DNA of 11,696 nt, taken from positions 1-11,696 of the forward strand of contig JAZLDH010000013.1 in NCBI GenBank assembly GCA_045614605.1. Direction: 5' to 3'. The notes beneath the pieces were generated by a model that was not told where the DNA came from, did not search any database, and saw only the letters and a program-made list of their open reading frames with translations. The DNA is from Onthomorpha sp937906975 (GTDB taxonomy: Bacteria > Bacteroidota > Bacteroidia > Bacteroidales > P3). The position numbers were made by a program, and so were the translations under genes. Below are positions 6,346-11,696 of this stretch, piece by piece (the first letter of the stretch is position 1; the number at the start of each line of letters is the position of its first letter).

Positions 6346-7353
6346 TTAAATAAGTTCAGCTAATCTTTCTGCTAAATCGCAAACTCTATTTGAGTATCCG
6401 TTTTCATTATCGTACCAAGAGACAACTTTAACGAAGTTTCCGTCCATTACCATTGTTAGCTTTGAATCGAAAATTGATGAATGTGGATTTCCAAGTATAT
6501 CACAACTTACGATTGGATCTTCAACATATTCCAATATTCCTTTCATTGGACCTTCTGCTGCTTCTTTTATTGCTGCATTTACTTCTTCTGCAGTTACATT
6601 CTTTTCAAGTTCAACAGTCAAATCCACAACTGAACCATCAGGAGTAGGAACTCTCATTGATAATCCGTGTAATTTACCAGCTAATTCAGGGATTACTAAA
6701 CCTACTGCTTTTGCTGCACCTGTTGAAGTAGGGATTATAGAACATGCTGCTGCTCTTGCTCTTCTCAAATCTTTGTGAGGAAGGTCTAATATGTTTTGAT
6801 CGTTTGTGTAAGAGTGAACTGTGTTCATTAAACCTCTCTTAATACCAAATTTATCGTTCAAAACTTTTGCTATTGGAGCTAAACAGTTTGTTGTACAAGA
6901 AGCATTAGAAACGCAAGTCATATCTTTTGTTAAGATACTATCGTTTACACCTAACACAACTGTTGCATCAACATCTTCTGCTTTGTCTGCTGGAACTGTA
7001 AGGATAACTTTCTTAGCACCTGCTTTGATGTGCTTAGTCATCTTTTCTTTTGTTTTGAAGATACCTGTTGATTCAATTACGATGTCAATACCAAGTTCTC
7101 CCCAAGGAAGTTGTTCAGGATCTCTTTCAGAGTAAACTCTGATTCTTTTACCATTTACAACTAAATATTCTCCGTCTGCTTTCACTTCTCCATCGAAACG
7201 TCCGTGAACAGAGTCATATTTTAATAAGTAAGCAAGAGTTGCTGCATCTGTTAAGTCGTTAATTGCAACTACTTCTACGTTTGTTTTCTTTTGAATGTTT
7301 CTAAAAGAAACTCTTCCTATACGGCCAAATCCGTTGATCGCTATTTTAACCAT
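6346..7353 (-). CDS. gap: Glyceraldehyde-3-phosphate dehydrogenase (type I, NAD-dependent)
   Basis: A 335-residue full-length enzyme that oxidises glyceraldehyde-3-phosphate to 1,3-bisphosphoglycerate in glycolysis. The Rossmann fingerprint is INGFGRIGR at 6-14. D33 in AINDLTD favours NAD over NADP. The catalytic segment SNASCTTNCLAP carries C153 and H180 (TVHSYTNDQN) is its general base. The substrate loops include STGAAKAVG and the C-terminal SWYDNENGYSNR is intact. The start is fixed by MVKIAINGFG. A near-consensus promoter lies upstream and a strong hairpin terminator downstream, so it is a monocistronic unit. It reads away from gldA, which is the next gene upstream on the same strand. 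Confidence 0.97.
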   Translation of the reverse strand: MVKIAINGFGRIGRVSFRNIQKKTNVEVVAINDLTDAATLAYLLKYDSVHGRFDGEVKADGEYLVVNGKRIRVYSERDPEQLPWGELGIDIVIESTGIFKTKEKMTKHIKAGAKKVILTVPADKAEDVDATVVLGVNDSILTKDMTCVSNASCTTNCLAPIAKVLNDKFGIKRGLMNTVHSYTNDQNILDLPHKDLRRARAAACSIIPTSTGAAKAVGLVIPELAGKLHGLSMRVPTPDGSVVDLTVELEKNVTAEEVNAAIKEAAEGPMKGILEYVEDPIVSCDILGNPHSSIFDSKLTMVMDGNFVKVVSWYDNENGYSNRVCDLAERLAELI

Positions 7354-7396
7354 AATTATATGATTTTTAGAATTATTATTAAATGAAAAATTGCTG

Positions 7397-7428
7397 CAAA
7401 GGTATAACTTATTTTATCATTGCACAAA
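7397..7428 (-). promoter_or_regulatory. Bacteroidota-type promoter of gap
   Basis: On the minus strand, TTTG (7428-7425) and TACCTTTG (7404-7397) are separated by exactly 20 nt. This matches the primary sigma consensus and the spacing of the tRNA-Val promoter. It predicts a leader of roughly 35-40 nt before the ATG at 7353. Confidence 0.78.
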
Positions 7429-7454
7429 TATAAACTGATAAAAAGTAAGAAAGT

Positions 7455-8165
7455 TTACTTTGAGAGCGTAATTTGGTGGAAGATTTGTTCCAAACTCTCA
7501 CCCGCTGCAAGGTGTTGGGTTTGGTCATCAGCCACTAATTTTCCGTTGTTTATGATAATCACTCTCGAACACATAGCTTCTACCTCTTGCATAATGTGAG
7601 TAGAAAGCAAAACTGTCTTTGTCTGTCCTATGCGTTTGATTAATTCTCTTATCTCTACTAATTGATTTGGATCTAAGCCGGTTGTAGGTTCGTCTAATAT
7701 GAGAACTTTTGGGTCGTGTATTAAAGCCTGAGCTATTCCTATTCTTTGCTTATAGCCCTTACTAAGCATAGAGATTTTCTTATTGACTTCCTTGCTGATG
7801 CCTGTAAGTTCAATCATCTCTTCTACTCTTTGCTTTCTGATTTTCTTGTCAATCTTGTGTATTCCTGCAATAAACATAAGAAACTCCCTCACATACATAT
7901 CATAATATAAGGGGTTTTGTTCTGGAAGGTAGCCAATGCTTGCTCTTACCTGCATTGGGTTGTCAAAAATGTCATATCCACAAACCTTTACTTCGCCCTC
8001 TGTTGGCGGAATAAAGCAAGTGAGGATTTTCATCATAGTAGATTTTCCTGCACCATTAGGTCCTAACAATCCAACAATTTGTCCTTGTTCTATTTCAAGG
8101 TTAATATTATCAAGAGCCTTTTGCTCACCATATATCTTTGTAAGATTTTTAATAGAAATTGACAT
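7455..8165 (-). CDS. gldA: GldA-like ABC transporter ATP-binding protein
   Basis: A 236-residue ATPase subunit. The Walker A motif GPNGAGKST lies at 35-43 and the Q-loop region GYLPEQNPLYYDMYVREFL at 78-96. The ABC signature LSKGYKQ is at 134-140, Walker B LILDEP at 155-160 (D158, E159), then the D-loop GLDPNQL and the H-loop THIMQEVEA with H190. The YVREFL and DPNQLVEIR segments are characteristic of GldA, the ATPase of the Gld export apparatus linked to gliding and surface export in Bacteroidota. It lacks the longer C-terminal extension of the flavobacterial protein (about 300 residues). No permease genes adjoin it, but in flavobacteria gldA and gldFG are also separate. A generic ABC-2 exporter ATPase is the alternative. 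The start is fixed by MSISIKNLTKIYG. Confidence 0.82.
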   Translation of the reverse strand: MSISIKNLTKIYGEQKALDNINLEIEQGQIVGLLGPNGAGKSTMMKILTCFIPPTEGEVKVCGYDIFDNPMQVRASIGYLPEQNPLYYDMYVREFLMFIAGIHKIDKKIRKQRVEEMIELTGISKEVNKKISMLSKGYKQRIGIAQALIHDPKVLILDEPTTGLDPNQLVEIRELIKRIGQTKTVLLSTHIMQEVEAMCSRVIIINNGKLVADDQTQHLAAGESLEQIFHQITLSK

Positions 8166-8221
8166 AATAAAAAACGTTTTTCAACCTGCGAAATTACAAA
8201 ATAAAGTAAACACAAAACATT

Positions 8222-8291
8222 TCTAAGAAAAAAATAATTTTTTCTTTGCTTTATTTTTCTTTTTCTTTGAAAAAATTTATTTTTTCTTAGA
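8222..8291. repeat. Near-perfect 23-bp inverted repeat between gldA and purH
   Basis: Arms at 8222-8244 and 8269-8291 match at 21 of 23 positions as inverted copies (outer TCTAAG.../...CTTAGA). They enclose a 24-nt T-rich spacer. The right arm ends 9 nt before the purH -7 element and covers its -33 position. It lies in the divergent promoter region, so an operator or transcription-related cruciform is possible, but it is not a known site I recognise. Confidence 0.5.
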
Positions 8292-8308
8292 CTTATTTCT
8301 TAACTTTG
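8276..8308 (+). promoter_or_regulatory. Probable promoter of purH-mreB
   Basis: A clear -7 element, TAACTTTG (8301-8308), precedes purH by about 36 nt. The upstream element is weak: TTTA at 8276-8279, 21 nt away, in place of the usual TTTG. The promoter therefore rests mainly on the -7 box. It overlaps the right arm of the 23-bp inverted repeat. Confidence 0.5.
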
Positions 8309-8344
8309 CAGACTTAAATATTTTGTAACAAAAATCAATTAGTG

Positions 8345-9862
8345 ATGAAACAGATAAAGGGAGCTTTAATTTCGGTCTTTTATAAAGATGGCTTAGATGA
8401 AATAGTTAAAAAGTTAGACTCGTTGGGAGTAGAAATCTATTCAACAGGAGGAACTTACGATTACATAGTTAATTTAGGAATAAAGGCAAAAACAGTTGAA
8501 GGATTAACTTCTTATCCTTCAATTCTTGGAGGTAGAGTTAAGACATTACACCCAAAAGTGTTTGGAGGAATATTATCAAGAAGAGATAACGAAACAGATA
8601 TTCAACAAGTACAAGAATATGAAATACCAAACATAGACTTAGTTATTGTTGATTTATATCCATTCAAAAAGACAGTTGCAAGCGGTGCGCCAGAACAAGA
8701 CATAATTGAAAAGATAGATATAGGAGGTATATCTTTAATTCGTGCAGCAGCGAAAAACTTTAAAGATGTTGTAATAGTACCTTCTGTAAACCATTATGCA
8801 GAACTTTTAGATATTCTAAACAAAAACAATGGCTTTACTACATTGGAAGAAAGAAGACGTTTCGCAACTTACGCCTTCATGGAAAGTTCTGATTACGACA
8901 CTGCAATATTCAATTACTTTAATCAACAAACAGAACTTACTGCTTTCAAAGAAAGTTACAATGAAGCAAAAGTTCTTCGTTATGGAGAAAATCCTCATCA
9001 AAAAGGAATGTTCTTCGGAGATTTAGATTCGTTTGTAGAACAACTACACGGGAAAGAAATTTCTTATAACAACATAGGAGATATTGACGCAGCATGCAGA
9101 TTGATTGATGACTTTGAAGATACAACTTTTGCTATCATCAAACACAACAACGCTTGCGGTATTGCAACTCGTCCAACATTGAAAGAAGCATACGTTGCAG
9201 CATTAGCATGTGATAACGTATCAGCTTTTGGTGGAGTTTTGGTTTGCAATAGACCAATAGACAAAGAAACTGCCGAAGAAATGAATAGCCTATTCATGGA
9301 AATATGTATAGCACCAGACTATTCAGCAGAAGCATTGGAAATATTGAAATGCAAAAAGAATAGAATACTTCTTAAACGTAAAGAATCAGTTTCAAGTCCG
9401 TTGCAATTCCGTTCTGCTTTAAACGGAGTATTAGTTCAAGAACAAGACAACAAAACTGAAAAAGTAGAAGAATTGTCTTCAATCACTTCAACTGCTTTGA
9501 CAGATAAACAAAAAGCAGATTTAATCTTTGCAAACAAAATTGTGAAACATACAAAATCAAACGCTATTGTGCTTGCAAAAGATTTACAACTTTGTGCAAG
9601 CGGAACAGGTCAAACATCAAGAGTTGATGCTTTACGTCAAGCAATTGAAAAAGCAAAGACATTTAACTTTGATTTGCAAGGAGCGGTAATGGCTTCTGAT
9701 GCTTTCTTCCCATTCCCTGACTGTGTGGAAATCGCAGACAAAGAAGGAATAAAAGCAGTCATTCAACCAGGCGGAAGTGTTAATGACCAAAAAACAATAG
9801 ACTACTGTCAAGAAAATCAAATAGCGATGGCAGTTACAGGTTTCAGACACTTTAAACACTAA
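8345..9862 (+). CDS. purH: Bifunctional AICAR formyltransferase / IMP cyclohydrolase
   Basis: A 505-residue enzyme that catalyses the last two steps of de novo purine synthesis, AICAR to FAICAR and then FAICAR to IMP. The N-terminal MGS-like cyclohydrolase domain (about 1-145) shows IYSTGGT, GGRVKTLHPKVFGGIL and DIGGISLIRAAAKN. The transformylase domain (about 165-505) shows LRYGENPHQ and the active-site K266-H267 in KHNNACG (usually KHxNPCG, so P becomes A here). It ends with SDAFFPFPD, QPGGSVND and FRHFKH. ATG at 8345 is preferred over an adjacent GTG at 8342. mreB follows 70 nt later with no terminator or promoter, so the two are likely cotranscribed, as in many Bacteroidota. Confidence 0.95.
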   Translation: MKQIKGALISVFYKDGLDEIVKKLDSLGVEIYSTGGTYDYIVNLGIKAKTVEGLTSYPSILGGRVKTLHPKVFGGILSRRDNETDIQQVQEYEIPNIDLVIVDLYPFKKTVASGAPEQDIIEKIDIGGISLIRAAAKNFKDVVIVPSVNHYAELLDILNKNNGFTTLEERRRFATYAFMESSDYDTAIFNYFNQQTELTAFKESYNEAKVLRYGENPHQKGMFFGDLDSFVEQLHGKEISYNNIGDIDAACRLIDDFEDTTFAIIKHNNACGIATRPTLKEAYVAALACDNVSAFGGVLVCNRPIDKETAEEMNSLFMEICIAPDYSAEALEILKCKKNRILLKRKESVSSPLQFRSALNGVLVQEQDNKTEKVEELSSITSTALTDKQKADLIFANKIVKHTKSNAIVLAKDLQLCASGTGQTSRVDALRQAIEKAKTFNFDLQGAVMASDAFFPFPDCVEIADKEGIKAVIQPGGSVNDQKTIDYCQENQIAMAVTGFRHFKH

Positions 9863-9932
9863 AAATGTTAAAGGTTTTTGAAACACTGAGGAATAAGTAA
9901 ACGTAAAAATAGAAAAAATAAGAAATAAACAA

Positions 9933-10955
9933 ATGGGATTATTTTCTTTCTTAACCAAAGAAGTCGCAATAGACTTAGGAACTGCCAATTCGATTGTAAT
10001 TTGCAACGATAAAGTAGTTGTAGATGAACCATCGATTGTTGCGGTTGATCAAACCACCAAAAAAATCATAGCAGTTGGGAAACGCGCTATGCAAATGGAC
10101 GGTAAGACACACGAAAACATAAAAACCATAAGACCATTGAGAGATGGAGTGATTGCAGATTTTGATATGGCTAACGATATGATTCGTGAGCTTATCAAAA
10201 TGATGAATCTAAGAAAAACAATCGTTCCACCATCACTTAGAATGGTTATCTGTATTCCTTCGGGTATTACAAACGTGGAGGAAAGAGCCGTTAGAGATGC
10301 CGCAGAGCAAGCAGGTGCAAAGGATGTTCGTCTTATTCACGAGCCAATGGCTGCTGCAATCGGTATAGGTATTGACGTCTTGGAGCCAGAAGGTAATATG
10401 ATTATTGATATAGGAGGAGGTACAAGCGAAATTGCCGTTATCGCATTAGGAGGTATTGTTTGCAATAAATCAATTCGTATAGCAGGAGACGAATTTAATA
10501 GAGATATTGTGGAATATATGCGTAAACAACACAATATCCATATTGGAGAACGTATGGCTGAAAGAATAAAGAAAGCAGTAGGAGCCGCAATTCCTGATTT
10601 GGAAAATCCACCTGACGATTTCGCTGTTCAAGGACGTGATGTCTTAACAGGTATTCCAAAAGAACTTTCAGTAAATTACAAAGAAATAGCACACGCTTTG
10701 GATAAATCAATAGCTAAAGTAGAAAGTGCTGTTTTGGAAGCCTTAGCTATGACTCCACCAGAATTAGCCTCAGATATATATCACACAGGTATATACCTTG
10801 CAGGAGGAGGAGCGTTGTTAAAAGGCTTAGATGTAAGATTACAAAACAAAACAAAACTTTCTGTTCACGTAGCAGAAGACCCGCTAAGAGCAGTCGCACG
10901 AGGAACAGGCATGGCCTTAAAACATTGGGACGAATACACGTTCTTAATAAAATAA
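9933..10955 (+). CDS. mreB: Rod shape-determining actin homologue MreB
   Basis: A 340-residue bacterial actin that polymerises on the inner membrane and positions the elongation machinery for peptidoglycan synthesis. The N-terminal MGLFSFLTKE is hydrophobic and probably helps membrane attachment. Phosphate-1 is VAIDLGTANS, starting at 11. The catalytic glutamate E137 lies in LIHEPMAAAIG. Phosphate-2 is DIGGGTSEIAV, starting at 159, and the adenosine motif GIYLAGGGALLKGLD starts at 286. All nucleotide-binding segments are intact and the length is normal. It is the second gene of the purH unit and is followed at once by a strong terminator. The expected mreC and mreD genes do not follow. Confidence 0.95.
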   Translation: MGLFSFLTKEVAIDLGTANSIVICNDKVVVDEPSIVAVDQTTKKIIAVGKRAMQMDGKTHENIKTIRPLRDGVIADFDMANDMIRELIKMMNLRKTIVPPSLRMVICIPSGITNVEERAVRDAAEQAGAKDVRLIHEPMAAAIGIGIDVLEPEGNMIIDIGGGTSEIAVIALGGIVCNKSIRIAGDEFNRDIVEYMRKQHNIHIGERMAERIKKAVGAAIPDLENPPDDFAVQGRDVLTGIPKELSVNYKEIAHALDKSIAKVESAVLEALAMTPPELASDIYHTGIYLAGGGALLKGLDVRLQNKTKLSVHVAEDPLRAVARGTGMALKHWDEYTFLIK

Positions 10956-10959
10956 AAAC

Positions 10960-10992
10960 AAAAAGCGTTGAAAATTATTCAACGCTTTTTTT
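10960..10992 (+). terminator. Strong intrinsic terminator after mreB
   Basis: A perfect 13-bp stem (AAAAAGCGTTGAA with TTCAACGCTTTTT, arms 10960-10972 and 10978-10990) encloses a five-base loop. It is followed by further T residues. It starts 5 nt after the mreB stop codon and closes the purH-mreB unit. Confidence 0.92.
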
Positions 10993-11044
10993 ATTCCCCT
11001 TATGCAAAAGATTTCAGTAATTGTTTGATAAAAATTGGTATCCT

Positions 11045-11073
11045 TTTGTTTGCAAAAATTAACTTTACATTTG
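11045..11073 (+). promoter_or_regulatory. Probable promoter of the phosphatidyltransferase gene
   Basis: TTTG (11045-11048) and TACATTTG (11066-11073) are separated by 17 nt, slightly shorter than the 20 nt of the other two promoters. The -7 box lies 18 nt before the ATG, implying a very short leader. It lies just after the mreB terminator, consistent with an independent transcription unit. Confidence 0.58.
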
Positions 11074-11091
11074 CATATCAAATAATGTGAA

Positions 11092-11565
11092 ATGAAAAGG
11101 CAAATTGCAAATATTATCACCGGATGTCGTATTCTTGGCAGTGTTTTGTTACTGTTCTTCCCTATATTTTCGTTAAAGTTCTATGTCTTATATCTTTTCT
11201 GTGGTTTTAGTGATATGATAGATGGAGCTATTGCAAGAAAGACAAATTGTAATAGTAGTTTTGGAGCAAAATTTGACACAGTTGCAGATTTTATTTTTAT
11301 GATAGTTGTTTGCTATAAATTGTTGCTAGCAATTCATCTTCCTTTATGGTTGTGGATATGGATTATTATAATTGCCTTTATCAAATTGAGTAATATTATT
11401 TGGGGGTTTATTAGAACAAAATCTTTAATATCTGTACATAGTATTCTTAATAAGGTTACGGGGTTCGTTTTGTTTCTTTTACCCTTAACGATGCAATTTA
11501 TAGAATTAAAATATAGTCTCTCGATAATATGTTTAATTGCGACTTTTGCAGCAATTAAGGTCTAA
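11092..11565 (+). CDS. CDP-alcohol phosphatidyltransferase (phosphatidylglycerophosphate/phosphatidylserine synthase-like), possibly C-terminally truncated
   Basis: A 157-residue polytopic membrane protein. It contains the complete CDP-alcohol phosphotransferase signature D41-x2-D44-G-x2-A-R49-x8-G58-x3-D62-x3-D66, whose aspartates bind the metal ions needed to transfer a phosphatidyl group from CDP-diacylglycerol to an alcohol. Hydrophobic segments surround it: about 12-38, 64-84, 85-106, 121-135 and 141-157. The acceptor alcohol cannot be read from the sequence. The protein ends abruptly in ATFAAIKV. Homologues of this type commonly continue for about 10-30 residues past this point (ATFAAI followed by an acidic, Gly/His-rich tail), so the end may be lost. 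An IS-like sequence begins nearby. Confidence 0.82.
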   Translation: MKRQIANIITGCRILGSVLLLFFPIFSLKFYVLYLFCGFSDMIDGAIARKTNCNSSFGAKFDTVADFIFMIVVCYKLLLAIHLPLWLWIWIIIIAFIKLSNIIWGFIRTKSLISVHSILNKVTGFVLFLLPLTMQFIELKYSLSIICLIATFAAIKV

Positions 11566-11572
11566 TGGTCAA

Positions 11573-11587
11573 ATTTCATGATGAAAT
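11573..11587. repeat. 15-bp palindrome after the phosphatidyltransferase stop
   Basis: ATTTCAT, a central G, and ATGAAAT form a perfect inverted repeat with 7-base arms, 8 nt after the stop codon. It could be an operator half-site pair or part of an IS end, but neither can be shown here. Confidence 0.35.
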
Positions 11588-11610
11588 CTCTGTAATTTAC
11601 TGATTATTAT

Positions 11611-11618
11611 TATCTTTG
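11611..11618 (+). promoter_or_regulatory. Possible -7 element before the right-edge transposase-like frame
   Basis: TATCTTTG matches TAnnTTTG and lies 16 nt before the ATG at 11634. A clear TTTG partner 17-21 nt upstream is lacking, so this may be coincidental in AT-rich DNA. Confidence 0.3.
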
Positions 11619-11641
11619 AGCATTTGAAAAGTTATGAATAA

Positions 11642-11696
11642 AAAATTTGCTTTTATTGTGGCTCAAAACAAGTAGTAAAAAACGGCAAGAAAAATG
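11642..11696 (+). CDS. N-terminal fragment of a probable IS1-type transposase (zinc-finger InsA-like start), cut by the window edge
   Basis: The frame starting after the TAA at 11639-11641 reads KICFYCGSKQVVKNGKKN to the window edge. This matches the start of IS1-family InsA and related IS transposases: a CxxC zinc finger followed by a basic VVKNGKKN segment. The only nearby ATG (11634) is one base out of frame with it. That ATG frame gives MNKKFAFIVAQNK and then stops. Either a one-base deletion in the A6T3 run has broken the gene, or translation starts at a non-ATG codon (ATT at 11645). Only 18 residues are visible, so the family assignment is tentative. Confidence 0.45.

Noticed and set aside
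7354..7454. Terminator after gldA
   Set aside because: No GC-containing hairpin with a T-run is visible; only the gap promoter is supported in this gap.
8189..8216. Possible gldA promoter (TAATTTCG with a TTTG 16 nt upstream, minus strand)
   Set aside because: The -7 box has a mismatch in its most conserved part and the spacing is short; too weak to call.
8342..8344. GTG as the purH start
   Set aside because: An ATG follows immediately and gives a normal-length enzyme; the GTG adds only one residue.
9632..10006. Minus-strand 124-residue ORF across purH end and mreB start
   Set aside because: It is antisense to two strongly conserved genes, has no recognisable domain or promoter, and is a by-product of their codon use.
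11634..11660. Programmed -1 ribosomal frameshift at the A6T3 run
   Set aside because: The run does not form an X-XXY-YYZ slippery heptamer in the ATG frame, so simple decay, transcript slippage or an alternative start is more likely.

Overview
The window is about 11.7 kb of AT-rich DNA from a member of the Bacteroidota, probably Bacteroidales-like but not placed more finely. The evidence is a type IX secretion (type B) sorting domain, a GldA-type ABC ATPase, and several copies of the Bacteroidota promoter pattern TTTG-N(17-20)-TAnnTTTG. A-rich leaders replace clear Shine-Dalgarno sites. No stretch longer than 300 bases lacks a gene.

Layout: (1) 2-379 (+) is the C-terminal end of a large secreted protein with a type IX sorting domain. 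(2) 395-2221 (+), only 15 nt later, encodes the most unusual protein here: an N-terminal TIR domain resembling the SARM1 NADase type, a small beta-rich linker, and an eight-bladed WD40 propeller with an exact 42-residue period. It looks like a sensor-effector protein and is a candidate for a conflict or defence role. (3) 2267-2301 is a bidirectional terminator, followed by tRNA-Val(UAC) on the minus strand with its own well-formed promoter. (4) 6256-2458 (minus) is a tight housekeeping operon: a degenerate RluA-type pseudouridine synthase, a Nif3-like dinuclear metal protein, a coiled-coil/zinc-ribbon protein, and dihydroorotase (pyrC). Two of its three junctions overlap. (5) 7353-6346 (minus) is gap (GAPDH), with a near-consensus promoter and a 16-bp-stem terminator. 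(6) 8165-7455 (minus) is a GldA-like ABC ATPase. (7) 8345-10955 (+) carries purH and then mreB, closed by a strong terminator. The usual mreC/mreD partners do not follow. (8) 11092-11565 (+) is a CDP-alcohol phosphatidyltransferase that appears slightly truncated. (9) The right edge (from about 11634) enters the zinc-finger start of what looks like an IS1-type transposase.

Most of the window is core metabolism: pyrimidine and purine synthesis, glycolysis, cell shape and phospholipid synthesis. The accessory parts are the two ends, the TIR-WD40 locus behind a surface protein on the left and the IS-like edge on the right. The best candidate for an under-described system is the TIR/linker/WD40 protein. 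Its NADase and defence roles are inferred, not shown by the sequence.
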